Under the pieces are notes generated by a model. The model searched no databases. It worked only from the letters and a program-made list of their open reading frames with translations, and had not been told where the DNA came from. Of a DNA stretch of 64,000 nucleotides, positions 55,309 through 63,938 are shown one piece after another; the first letter of the stretch is position 1; each line of letters opens with the position of its first letter. Origin of the DNA: WTFY01 sp965220895 (GTDB taxonomy: Bacteria > Pseudomonadota > Gammaproteobacteria > UBA4575); NCBI GenBank assembly GCA_965220895.1, contig OZ244850.1, positions 558,001 to 622,000 on the forward strand, written 5' to 3'. The position numbers and the translations under genes are program-made.

Positions 55309-55857
55309 TCAAGGGTTCTTGTCTGGCCAAGGTGTCTCTGCGTGGTCAGAACTTGCGGACAGTATCCTGCATGAGACGAACAGGAAGTCAGACAACCTGT
55401 TCAGGTAGACCTGGATGTCCGGATTGACGGACTGATGCCGGCTCAACACCACCACGCTCCTTTCCGCCCGTCTGCAAACAGCGCGGGCCAAGTGGCAAAC
55501 CGAAGCAGCGCTCCCCCCATTGGGCAGTATGAAGCTTTTCAGTGCAGGCAGACTCTCTGTAAAGGTATCGATCCGAGCTTCCAGATTAGTGACCATCTCA
55601 GGATGAACCCGCTTCAAGCTTGGATTGCCTAATTCTGCACCCAGATCAAACAGGCGTTGCTGGATTTCGATCAGGCTGTCCCTGAGATCGGTTGGCAAGT
55701 CTTCGGCCAGGATCATGCCGATGACAGAATTCAGTTCATCGACATCGCCCAGGGCCTGGATTTCAGGGCAATCCTTGCGCACACGACGACCACCAGGCAG
55801 GCCGGTTTCGCCCCGGTCCCCGGTTCGGGTATAGATTCTGGTTGCCCTGTCGGTCAC
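55309..55857 (-). CDS. Corrinoid adenosyltransferase, PduO/MMAB type
   Basis: This enzyme moves the adenosyl group of ATP onto cob(I)alamin. The 182-residue protein has the ATP-binding N-terminus RIYTRTGDRGETGLPGGRRV, LGDVDELNSVIGM, and the C-terminal RAVCRRAERSVVVL with NRLSDFLFV that lines the corrinoid pocket. A GTG start is used; an ATG 31 codons upstream lies deep in the btuB-like gene. It follows that receptor gene after 22 bases, linking uptake and activation of corrinoids. Confidence 0.88.
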   Translation of the reverse strand: MTDRATRIYTRTGDRGETGLPGGRRVRKDCPEIQALGDVDELNSVIGMILAEDLPTDLRDSLIEIQQRLFDLGAELGNPSLKRVHPEMVTNLEARIDTFTESLPALKSFILPNGGSAASVCHLARAVCRRAERSVVVLSRHQSVNPDIQVYLNRLSDFLFVSCRILSASSDHAETPWPDKNP

Positions 55858-55879
55858 GCGCAGTCCGCCGACAAATATG

Positions 55880-57664
55880 CTACATGGGTTTAATTTGCAG
55901 CTCAGCAAACACGGACTGTCCCGGCATGTTATATCCGGACGCCAGTTCATACTCCTTGTCGAAAAGGTTTTCCGCCTTCAGCGCCAGTGTTGCATAGGGG
56001 AAATGGTACCCGATGGAAACATCAAATAACCCGTAACCCGGCATCTTCACGTCTTGAAAGCCTCTCCTTTCCGAGGTCACCAGACCATTCGCCTGAATGA
56101 AGAATTGCTTTTGGTTGTAGGCTACAGATCCCGTGAGTGTGCGCTTGGCTCTCCTCAGCAGGGGCACATCGTCCGTTTCGTTGCGAGGGTCCTGGATGAT
56201 CCCTTCCAGGCCCAGGTCCCAGGCACCAGACTGGTGACCCAGGGCAATTTCCATCCCCCGGATACGCACCTCATCCACATTCCGGTTCTCATAGGTGAAT
56301 GTATCCGGGTCGATCAGTGTGGCCTCAATGAGATCATCAATCTTGTTCTCAAAAACACGCAATGATACGAAAGTCTGCGGAGTCCACTTGTGACGGATCC
56401 CTGCCTCCATGGAGCGGGAGGTCTCCTCTTTAAGATCCGGGTTTCCTCCAAATCCGAATCTTGCATTGCTGTCCGGTGCCCGGAACCCGGTACCTATGCT
56501 TGTAAACAGCCGGGTTCCCTGACGCAGCAAATAACCGTATTCGAGGTTCCAGGTCATGGCATCATCAAAGTCTTCATGGTCTGTGTAGCGGGTTGCAGTG
56601 GAAAGACTGTGCTTGTTTCTTACAAACTGCTCGTGCAGGTACGCTGAAAATATACGTGTACTCTCCTTGTAGGAATTCCCAAAGGACAGGGAGTTCGTAT
56701 CCTCATCCGCCAGTGACATCCCGAGTACGAGCACGTTATCGTTGAACGTGATGTCATTCTTCCAGTCGTAAACGACCCTGTCGGTCAGGGCATAATCCTC
56801 GTTCCCCAGAAAATTGGCCTGGTTCTGGTGGATTTCGTCCCGGGTTCTCGAAACCGACAATGCAGACTTCCAGTTGTCCAGCACAGGCCGGCTCATCGAC
56901 ACACTCAGGACATTGTTTTTCCGATCATGGTCAAGATCGGTTCCAAAGCTGTCGTATTCAGTGTTGCCTTCCACCTGCCAGAAGCCAAACTGGAGTTCCC
57001 CAACTCCCGTTTGTGTTCTTATATTGAAGTCCAACGTGTCCCGGTCATGCCCGTGATTCGTTTCCGAGTCGAGGGCTGCCGGAAACCCTCCGGTCTGCAG
57101 CTGACTGAAAGATAGATTGCCCGAGATGCGGTCGCTCGCATAGCCAAGGCGCATGCCTTGCTCGTCCGTGGAATATCTGCCGGTCGTAACATGAAAATCG
57201 GCGCTCTTCGCTTCATCGCGGACAGAAGTGATGACATTGACCACCCCGCCTATGGCTTCAGATCCGTACACGGTTGAACGGGGACCTTTGACTACCTCGA
57301 TACGATCAATTACAGAGGTGTCGATCATTTCCAGTGCCGGGGCACCCGTGGTGGCTGAATTCATTTTCACATCATTGATGAGTACCGTAGTGTGATTACT
57401 GTTCGTGCCTCGGACAAACACGGAGGTCTGCTGTCCAGGGCCACCCGTGCGGCCGATGTCCAGGCCGGCATGCCATCGCAGCAGGCTTGCGATATCCGCA
57501 GCCGGACTGCGCTCGATCATTTCACGGGTAATGACCACTACGGAAGGTATGACCTCCTCAAGTGACTGGGCATATCGGGCAGGGGTAACGACCACCTCCT
57601 CCAGCGCATGTGCGAACGTGCCTACGCTGATCACGCATGCGGCCACGAGGACTCTAAACTTCAT
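55880..57664 (-). CDS. btuB: TonB-dependent outer-membrane receptor, BtuB-like
   Basis: The 594-residue protein has a signal peptide (residues 1 to about 20), a TonB box (EEVVVTPAR), a plug domain with VFVRGTNSNHTTVLINDVKM in parts and VVKGPRSTVYGSEAIGGVVNVIT in parts, and a 22-strand-type barrel ending in aromatic-rich strands (ELQIKPM). Length and plug resemble the cobalamin receptor BtuB, and the next gene makes adenosylcobalamin. No cobalamin riboswitch is seen in the 55 bases upstream. Another corrinoid or small ligand is possible. Confidence 0.82.
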   Translation of the reverse strand: MKFRVLVAACVISVGTFAHALEEVVVTPARYAQSLEEVIPSVVVITREMIERSPAADIASLLRWHAGLDIGRTGGPGQQTSVFVRGTNSNHTTVLINDVKMNSATTGAPALEMIDTSVIDRIEVVKGPRSTVYGSEAIGGVVNVITSVRDEAKSADFHVTTGRYSTDEQGMRLGYASDRISGNLSFSQLQTGGFPAALDSETNHGHDRDTLDFNIRTQTGVGELQFGFWQVEGNTEYDSFGTDLDHDRKNNVLSVSMSRPVLDNWKSALSVSRTRDEIHQNQANFLGNEDYALTDRVVYDWKNDITFNDNVLVLGMSLADEDTNSLSFGNSYKESTRIFSAYLHEQFVRNKHSLSTATRYTDHEDFDDAMTWNLEYGYLLRQGTRLFTSIGTGFRAPDSNARFGFGGNPDLKEETSRSMEAGIRHKWTPQTFVSLRVFENKIDDLIEATLIDPDTFTYENRNVDEVRIRGMEIALGHQSGAWDLGLEGIIQDPRNETDDVPLLRRAKRTLTGSVAYNQKQFFIQANGLVTSERRGFQDVKMPGYGLFDVSIGYHFPYATLALKAENLFDKEYELASGYNMPGQSVFAELQIKPM

Positions 57665-57719
57665 CACTGTACGGTCTCCTATGTTAGTGAACCAGAGTTG
57701 GCGTGCAGAATACTTTTAT

Positions 57720-58433
57720 CTAGCTTTTACCGTATACCGGTACGGCTGCACCCGTCACGCCGCTGGCCTGCCTTGAGCAAAGATGCAGGATTTCATCAGC
57801 CAGTTCCGCAGTCGGCACCCAGTTGCTGAAGTTGCTGCCCGGCATGTCTGCACGATTTTGCGGGGTATCGATAGTTCCCGGCATGATGCAATTCACATTG
57901 ATGTTGTTGTGTTTGTGTTCTGCTGCGAGGCTTTGCGTGAGCGTGATTACGGCCGCCTTGCTGATACAGTAAGGCGCCATTCTTGCCTTTCCCTCCACCG
58001 CTGCGCGGGCAGCCACATTCACGACTCTGCCCCTTCGCCTTTCCAGCATATGCGGGATGATTGCACGGCACATGAGAAATACGCTTTTCGCATTCATGTT
58101 CAGCATGAAGTCCCAGTCCTGTACCGGTGTTTCGTGCACAAACGGCCCCATCCTGAAGCCCCCGGCAACATTGGCAAGAATATCGATGCGTTTGAACCGC
58201 TGTATGATCTGAGCAACCGAGTGATTCACCTGGTTCACGTCCGTCAGATCGGCCTCAAACAAGCCGACATTCTCCGCATGCCTCCAAGAAGCCCGTTGCG
58301 AGCGGCCAAAACCGATGTCAATGAGTGCCAGTGTTGCACCAGCCAGGCGGAATTTTTTCGCTACAGTGCTGCCAAGGTTGCCTGCGGCTCCGGTAACCAC
58401 TGCCACTTGACCATCGAAATCATGCACGTTCAT
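57720..58433 (-). CDS. Short-chain dehydrogenase/reductase, function unknown
   Basis: The 237-residue Rossmann protein has the cofactor motif TGAAGNLG at 14-21, NVAGG near 88-92 and the catalytic YCISK at 155-159. The catalytic serine expected 13 residues before the tyrosine is Ala142 (VVNVAARAAVEG), as in some SDR branches. Asp39 after beta-2 (LALIDIG) suggests NAD rather than NADP. It precedes the btuB-like gene by about 55 bases, so it may be co-transcribed, but no link to corrinoids is known. An ACAGGGA ribosome site precedes the ATG. Confidence 0.85.
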   Translation of the reverse strand: MNVHDFDGQVAVVTGAAGNLGSTVAKKFRLAGATLALIDIGFGRSQRASWRHAENVGLFEADLTDVNQVNHSVAQIIQRFKRIDILANVAGGFRMGPFVHETPVQDWDFMLNMNAKSVFLMCRAIIPHMLERRRGRVVNVAARAAVEGKARMAPYCISKAAVITLTQSLAAEHKHNNINVNCIMPGTIDTPQNRADMPGSNFSNWVPTAELADEILHLCSRQASGVTGAAVPVYGKS

Positions 58434-58557
58434 TCCCTGTACTTATCGTGAGAGTGGATTTTACCTTATCTCTCATGCTCCCATCATTCCGACAGAAACA
58501 GCTCCGTCTCTCGACCTGTGGCTGTCACCTGCGGGAAGTCGTGCTTTGGCACTCCAT

Positions 58558-58584
58558 AAAAAAAGGGAGCAGGGCGCTCCCTTA
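58558..58584 (-). terminator. Intrinsic terminator after nrdB
   Basis: Read on the minus strand, GGGAGC and GCTCCC form a six-base stem with loop GCCCT, extended by flanking A-T pairs, followed by seven T residues. It lies about 50 bases beyond the nrdB stop and ends the nrdAB transcript before the SDR gene. Confidence 0.85.
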
Positions 58585-58636
58585 ATACAACCACCATGAG
58601 AGGTGGCCCCATAACGCCGAGAATCGGCCCAGACTC

Positions 58637-59830
58637 TTACCAGGTAAGAGCTCCTCCAGTTTGATATTCAGTAACCCGGGTTTCGAAAAAGTTCTTTTCT
58701 TTCTTCAGATCGAGTATTTCAGACATCCACGGGAAGGGGTTGCCCACACCGGCATACTGCTGCGGTAAACCAATCTGTGCGCAACGCCGGTTAGCAATGA
58801 ATTTCAGATACTCTTCAAACATGGGAGCATTCAGGCCGAGAATACCGCGCGGCATGGTATCACGGGCATATTGGACCTCAAGCTCCACGCCCTCCTGAAT
58901 GAGCGCAACAATTTCCTGCTGGAAACTTTCCGTCCATAGATGCGGGTTTTCCATCTTGATCTGATTGATAACATCAATACCGAAATTCATGTGCATGGAC
59001 TCGTCACGCAGGATGTACTGAAACTGTTCGGCAACGCCGGTCATCTTGTTTCGGCGCCCCATGGAAAGGATCTGTACAAAACCCACGTAGAAGAAGATGC
59101 CCTCAAACACCACATAAAATGCAATCAGGTCTCTTAGCAACCGTTGATCGTCTTCTGCAGTCCCGGTTTTAAAATCCGGATCACCCAGACTGTTGGTATA
59201 CGGCAATGCCCATTCGGCCTTGCGGGCAACTGCCGGTAATTCCCGATACATGTTGAACACTTCCCCCTCATCCAGACCCAGGGACTCAATGCAGTATTGG
59301 TAAGCATGGGTATGGACGGCTTCCTCAAAAGCCTGGCGCAACAAGTATTGCCGGCACTCCGGATTGGTGATGTGCCGGTACACAGCCAGTACCAGGTTAT
59401 TTGCGACCAGAGAGTCTGCCGTGGAGAAGAACCCCAGATTGCGTTTGATGATGGTGCGCTCATCTTCGGTCAGGCCATCCGGGTCTTTCCACAACGCTAT
59501 ATCAGCCGTCATGTTGATTTCCTGGGGCATCCAGTGATTGGCACATCCATCCAGGTATTTCTGCCAGGCCCACTCGTACTTGAAGGGCACCAGCTGATTC
59601 AGATCAGCACGGCAATTGATGATTTTTTTATCATCGACCTGGATACGGTCGGCACCTCTGTCGATGCTCTCCAGGCCAGTAACACCTTCATGTCGTTCCT
59701 GATCTTCAGGCTGTTCGGGGAATGTCCGCGCTCGTGTGTCCAGAACCTGCGGGTCTACAAAAACGGCAGGTGCGGTAACACTTGACGTGCTGGCTCGTGT
59801 ATCAGCGATCGGATCTTCCCAACTTTCCAT
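58637..59830 (-). CDS. nrdB: Ribonucleotide reductase class I, beta subunit
   Basis: NrdB holds the di-iron centre and tyrosyl radical needed by NrdA. The 397-residue protein shows ligands in MTADIALWK (Asp), AFEEAVHTHAYQY (Glu, His and the radical tyrosine four residues after the His), VVFEGIFFYVGF (Glu) and LRDESMHMNFG (Glu, His). The C-terminal tail ends GGALTW after an acidic and aromatic stretch used for docking to NrdA. The ATG has a clear AAGGGAG site. About 90 N-terminal residues precede the conserved core, longer than in E. coli. Confidence 0.95.
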   Translation of the reverse strand: MESWEDPIADTRASTSSVTAPAVFVDPQVLDTRARTFPEQPEDQERHEGVTGLESIDRGADRIQVDDKKIINCRADLNQLVPFKYEWAWQKYLDGCANHWMPQEINMTADIALWKDPDGLTEDERTIIKRNLGFFSTADSLVANNLVLAVYRHITNPECRQYLLRQAFEEAVHTHAYQYCIESLGLDEGEVFNMYRELPAVARKAEWALPYTNSLGDPDFKTGTAEDDQRLLRDLIAFYVVFEGIFFYVGFVQILSMGRRNKMTGVAEQFQYILRDESMHMNFGIDVINQIKMENPHLWTESFQQEIVALIQEGVELEVQYARDTMPRGILGLNAPMFEEYLKFIANRRCAQIGLPQQYAGVGNPFPWMSEILDLKKEKNFFETRVTEYQTGGALTW

Positions 59831-59859
59831 AACAGCTTCTCCCTTAAAGTTATTACCGC

Positions 59860-62751
59860 TTACTGGCAAGCCTCACAGTCAGGGTCCAGAATTGAGCAGG
59901 CATCAGGTGCACTGCCATTGCCATTATTCTTTACGGCATTGAGCTTGTTTTCCCGACCCTGAACAGTACTTTTTTCCACATGTGTAGCACCCATAGAACG
60001 CAGGTAATACGTTGTTTTCAAACCCCGCACCCAGGCAAGCTTGTACAGGTTGTCCAGCTTCTGGCCTGACGGCTCGGCCATGTAAAGGTTGAGTGACTGC
60101 GCCTGGTCAATCCATTTCTGCCGGCGCGACGCGGCCTCAACCAGCCAGCGCGGGTCAATTTCAAATGCGGTTGCGTAAATGCTTTTCAGTTCACCGGGAA
60201 TACGGTCTATGGACTGTACGCTGCCATCAAAGTACTTGAGGTCATTGACCATGACCTCATCCCAGAGACCGCTGGCTTTCAAATCCGCAACCAGGTAGGG
60301 ATTACTGACCGTAAATTCCCCCGACAAGTTCGACTTCACAAACAGGTTCTGATACGTGGGCTCAATACTTTGCGTTACACCGCAAATGTTGGAAATGGTG
60401 GCAGTCGGGGCAATCGCCATGGTATTGGAATTGCGCATTCCGACTTTTTGCACACGCTGGCGCAAGCTGTCCCAGTCCATGGTGGCAGAGCGATCCTGTT
60501 TCAGGAAGCCGCCCCGTCCTTCGGCCAGAAGTTCAATCGAATCGATGGGCAAAATGCCCTGGTCCCAGAGCGACCCCTTGAATGTCGGGTAGGAGCCGCG
60601 TTCTTCCGCCAAATGAGTCGACGCCTTGATGGCGTAGTAGCTCACCGCCTCCATCGAACGATCGGCAAACTCGGTCGCATCATTGCTCTCATAAGCGATG
60701 CGTTGTTTGTACAGGGCATCCTGAAAACCCATGACTCCGAGCCCGATGGGTCGATGGCGAAAATTGGAGCGACGTGCTTTGGGCACACTGTAGTAGTTGT
60801 ACTCAATCACGTTATCCAGCATGCGGATGGCCGTGGACACCGTCTGTTCCAGCTTTTCTAGATTCAAGCCGTTTTCATCGACATGGGCAGCGAGGTTGAC
60901 AGAACCCAGGTTGCACACGGCTATTTCTTCATCATCGGTATTCAGGGTTATTTCCGTACACAGATTGGATGAGTGCACCACGCCGGCATGCTGCTGGGGA
61001 GAACGCAAGTTGCAGGGATCCTTGAATGTCAGCCATGGATGGCCGGTCTCATACAACATGCCCAGCATCTTGCGCCACAAGTCAACCGCGTTCACCTTTT
61101 TGAAATTCTTGATCTCGCCACGCTCGGCCTTTTGCTCATACTCTTCGTAGCGCGCTTCAAACTCGGCACTGCACAAATCGTGCAAATCCGGCGCTTCATG
61201 GGGCGAGAACAGGGTCCACTGCTGCTCTTCGCTGACGCGCTTCATAAACAGGTCCGGCACCCAGTTGGCGGTATTCATATCGTGTGTGCGACGACGGTCG
61301 TCCCCCGTGTTCTTGCGCAACTCCAGAAACTCCTCGATGTCCAGATGCCAGGTTTCCAGATAGGCGCACATGGCACCCTTGCGCTTGCCACCCTGGTTCA
61401 CAGCAACGGCAGTGTCGTTGGCAACCTTGAGGAAAGGAACCACGCCTTGTGACTTGCCATTCGTACCCTTGATATGCGAACCCATGGCACGCACCCGGGA
61501 CCAGTCATTCCCCAGGCCCCCTGCGAATTTGGACAGCATGGCATCATCCCGGATGGCCTCGAAGATGCCATACAGGTCATCCGGCACCGTGCTGAGATAG
61601 CACGAGGACAGCTGTGAGCGCAGCGTGCCCGAGTTGAACAATGTCGGTGTCGAGCTCATGAAATCAAAAGACGACAGCAGGTTGTAAAACTCGATGGTGC
61701 GGTCTTCACGGTCCACTTCGTTGATGGCGAGGCCCATGGCAACACGCATGAAGAAGGCCTGCGGAAGCTCTACCCGGGTCCCCTCACTTTGAATGAAGTA
61801 GCGGTCATACAGGGTCTGCATGCCAAGGTACGTAAACTGATGATCACGCTCCGGCTTTATCGCCTCGCCGAGTCTCTTCAGGTCATACTCGGAGGCAAGT
61901 TTTGTATCCAGAAGTCCAAGTTCCGTAACCTTTCGAATATAGTGTTCGAAGTAGTCCGCATACTGCAGCGTCATCTCCTTGAAGGTTGCCTCGGTAGGGA
62001 CTCCATAGATGAAACTGAGCACCTCGCGACGCAGGCTGTCCAGCAAAAGGCGTGCGGCAACGTACGTGTAATTGGGCTCCTGCTCGATCAGGGTACGTGC
62101 ACTCATGGTCAGTGCAGTGCCCACTTCCGTCTCGGGGATGCCGTCATACAGGCTGCGCAGCGCCTCATCGACAATTGACTGTGCCTGGACATCCTCTGTT
62201 TCTGTACATGCTTCGGAAACCATGCGCGTCAGGCGTTCAATATCCAGTGGTTTGAGATTGCCATCTGCGTCCGTCACATCCATGGCCTGGGGAGACGGTT
62301 CACCGACTTCCTGCAACGTACTCTTTTCAGCACGTTGTGCAGCACGTGCCTGTGCACGCTCTTCACGGTACAGTACATACGCACGGGCAATCTTGTGCTG
62401 GCCATAGCGCATCAGTGCCAGCTCAACCTGATCCTGGATATCTTCTATATGGAACGTCCCGCCCTGGGGCCGGCTGCGGGAAAGTGCATAAAAGACCTTC
62501 TCGGTGATTTTCTCGACCATCTCATGGATGCGAGAAGAGGCCGCAGCATGGCCGCCTTCAACTGCAAGAAAGGCCTTGGTGACCGCGACCTTGATTTTCT
62601 CGCGGTCGAAACCGGTAACTTTGCCGTTGCGACGGATTACGCGGTATCGCTCGGGTGAGGTTATTGCAACTTTTGGATCATTTGCCTCGGCAAGACCTTC
62701 AGGCTGGTCGAGTGTTTTCGGGTTGATAGCAGTGGCAAATTCTGATCGCAT
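59860..62751 (-). CDS. nrdA: Ribonucleotide reductase class I, alpha subunit, with two ATP cones
   Basis: NrdA reduces ribonucleoside diphosphates. The 963-residue protein, the length known for Pseudomonas aeruginosa NrdA, has an intact N-terminal ATP cone (YRVIRRNGKVTGFDREKIKV, about 36-130) and a second, degenerate one (about 160-250). The catalytic part has LSSCYLSTVPDD (redox Cys), SNLCTEITL (radical Cys, Asn and Glu) and a C-terminal pair in DPDCEACQ that re-reduces the site. nrdB starts 29 bases later. Two NrdR boxes lie upstream. Confidence 0.96.
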   Translation of the reverse strand: MRSEFATAINPKTLDQPEGLAEANDPKVAITSPERYRVIRRNGKVTGFDREKIKVAVTKAFLAVEGGHAAASSRIHEMVEKITEKVFYALSRSRPQGGTFHIEDIQDQVELALMRYGQHKIARAYVLYREERAQARAAQRAEKSTLQEVGEPSPQAMDVTDADGNLKPLDIERLTRMVSEACTETEDVQAQSIVDEALRSLYDGIPETEVGTALTMSARTLIEQEPNYTYVAARLLLDSLRREVLSFIYGVPTEATFKEMTLQYADYFEHYIRKVTELGLLDTKLASEYDLKRLGEAIKPERDHQFTYLGMQTLYDRYFIQSEGTRVELPQAFFMRVAMGLAINEVDREDRTIEFYNLLSSFDFMSSTPTLFNSGTLRSQLSSCYLSTVPDDLYGIFEAIRDDAMLSKFAGGLGNDWSRVRAMGSHIKGTNGKSQGVVPFLKVANDTAVAVNQGGKRKGAMCAYLETWHLDIEEFLELRKNTGDDRRRTHDMNTANWVPDLFMKRVSEEQQWTLFSPHEAPDLHDLCSAEFEARYEEYEQKAERGEIKNFKKVNAVDLWRKMLGMLYETGHPWLTFKDPCNLRSPQQHAGVVHSSNLCTEITLNTDDEEIAVCNLGSVNLAAHVDENGLNLEKLEQTVSTAIRMLDNVIEYNYYSVPKARRSNFRHRPIGLGVMGFQDALYKQRIAYESNDATEFADRSMEAVSYYAIKASTHLAEERGSYPTFKGSLWDQGILPIDSIELLAEGRGGFLKQDRSATMDWDSLRQRVQKVGMRNSNTMAIAPTATISNICGVTQSIEPTYQNLFVKSNLSGEFTVSNPYLVADLKASGLWDEVMVNDLKYFDGSVQSIDRIPGELKSIYATAFEIDPRWLVEAASRRQKWIDQAQSLNLYMAEPSGQKLDNLYKLAWVRGLKTTYYLRSMGATHVEKSTVQGRENKLNAVKNNGNGSAPDACSILDPDCEACQ

Positions 62752-62886
62752 CCGATCCCTTGGTCCTCTGGTAAAACGTCTTTGTTATTGGTTTTCAACC
62801 AATCCCTGGCATTTCTGCGTTCGCCCTCTTCGGAGCTTCGTCAGTAGTAACAACAATGGAAGGGATTGCTACAATGCTGTAAATAT

Positions 62887-62902
62887 ACACAATATGTTGT
62901 AT
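62887..62902 (-). promoter_or_regulatory. NrdR box 1 upstream of nrdA
   Basis: ACACAATATGTTGTAT on the plus strand fits the NrdR palindrome (acaCwAtATaTwGtgt) closely. NrdR is the ATP/dATP-sensing zinc repressor of ribonucleotide reductase operons. A partner box lies 31-32 bases, three helical turns, further upstream. Confidence 0.8.
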
Positions 62903-62904
62903 GG

Positions 62905-62935
62905 ATGCTAGGCTCTTGGCACAAGAAGTTGTCAA
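62905..62935 (-). promoter_or_regulatory. Candidate nrdAB promoter
   Basis: On the minus strand a perfect TTGACA (-35) is followed after 19 bases by TAGCAT (-10, four of six). NrdR box 2 overlaps the -35 and box 1 lies just past the -10, so NrdR binding would block polymerase. Spacing is longer than ideal, so the -10 is tentative. Confidence 0.5.
62918..62933 (-). promoter_or_regulatory. NrdR box 2 upstream of nrdA
   Basis: The core ACAAGAAGTTGT matches nine of twelve positions of the box 1 core (ACAATATGTTGT) and starts 32 bases from it, the usual three-turn spacing of paired NrdR boxes. It overlaps the candidate -35. Confidence 0.65.
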
Positions 62936-63081
62936 AAGCATACAGGCCTGAAATCTCTGGGCTTTTCCCAGATACCCCAAGAATATCCAGAGCTTATAAA
63001 CAACAAATTGATAAAATTTTTTGATGGGATGCCTCGTAATCCGGGCACGATGGCGGCACTTGTTCGCGCTACAATGAACTG

Positions 63082-63435
63082 ATGACCCGCCCGGAAGACA
63101 TCCCTCTGCAAGCTGACCTCGCTGATCATGGCGGGTGCGCCAATTCGGAGCCGTTTGCCCTGCGCGTCCTGGGCGACAGCATGGAGCCCGAGTTCCGGGA
63201 CGGGAACATCATCATTATCGACTCTGCGGCAGCCGTGGAAAGTGGATGCTACGTGCTTGCCATGGTCGATGAAGAATATATCTTCCGCCAGTTGATCATC
63301 GAAAATGACCGCTACGTGCTGAGAGCCCTGAATGAAGGATACGAAGAAATAGAGGTCCCCGGGCTCAAGGCCATCCGCGGCGTTATCGTCCAGCGCTCAG
63401 GAGTGCGCCGCAAGGATCACAAGCACTACGTCTGA
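63082..63435 (+). CDS. S24/LexA-like peptidase-fold protein without DNA-binding domain
   Basis: The 117-residue protein is a stand-alone S24 (LexA/signal-peptidase-like) domain. The serine motif is present (Ser33 in LRVLGDSMEPEF), but where LexA-type proteins have the catalytic lysine (VKRL) it has Phe68 in YIFRQL, so self-cleavage is doubtful. There is no helix-turn-helix. A TACAAT hexamer lies six bases before the ATG, so the message could be nearly leaderless. The function is unknown; it is convergent with a rhodanese gene. Confidence 0.75.
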   Translation: MTRPEDIPLQADLADHGGCANSEPFALRVLGDSMEPEFRDGNIIIIDSAAAVESGCYVLAMVDEEYIFRQLIIENDRYVLRALNEGYEEIEVPGLKAIRGVIVQRSGVRRKDHKHYV

Positions 63436-63467
63436 GAACCGCGCCCCCGAAGTTCGGGTCAGCTTTT

Positions 63468-63938
63468 TCAGGTCACCGGATCTACTTGCTGTTCGGGCTT
63501 GATTTTGGGGCTGAGAAATACCTCGGCACAGTCCTGATCCACTTTTTTATGGTCCTGGTCGACCAGGAGCTGCTCATAGTCGTTCCATCCCTTCAGGCCC
63601 GTTTTCAGCGAAACGACGTTTTCATAGCCCATCAGCTGCAGGGTATGGGCTGCCAGCACACTGCGGTTGCCGGACCGGCAGACGATCACGACTTCCTTTG
63701 CCCGGGCTTCAACCAGTGCGGGCATGGTTTCACTGTAGCCGTAGTCGCACGCGGCCTCCAGGGTCCCCCTGGGCACATTGAAAGACCCGGCAATATGCAT
63801 TGCAGCAAACTCCTCGGGTTCGCGGATATCCAGGACCAGGGGTTGAGGGTCGCTGGAAAGTCTCTGCTCCAGGTCCCAGGGCATGATCTCGTTGACCAGC
63901 TTTTCGTGCTCGCAAACGAGCTGCTTGAACGTCTTCAC
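63468..63938 (-). CDS. Rhodanese-like sulfurtransferase domain protein
   Basis: The 156-residue protein has one rhodanese domain (about residues 20-115) with LVLDIREPEEFAAMHIAGSFNVP and the active-site loop CRSGNRS holding Cys87, so it can carry a persulfide. About 35 charged residues follow the domain. There is no signal peptide, so it is cytoplasmic. The start is a GTG with a GGAAG upstream. The sulfur donor and acceptor are unknown. Confidence 0.85.
   Translation of the reverse strand: MKTFKQLVCEHEKLVNEIMPWDLEQRLSSDPQPLVLDIREPEEFAAMHIAGSFNVPRGTLEAACDYGYSETMPALVEARAKEVVIVCRSGNRSVLAAHTLQLMGYENVVSLKTGLKGWNDYEQLLVDQDHKKVDQDCAEVFLSPKIKPEQQVDPVT

Noticed and set aside
57665..57719. Possible cobalamin riboswitch before the btuB-like gene
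   Set aside because: The gap is only about 55 bases and shows no B12-box-like sequence; the element needs about 200.
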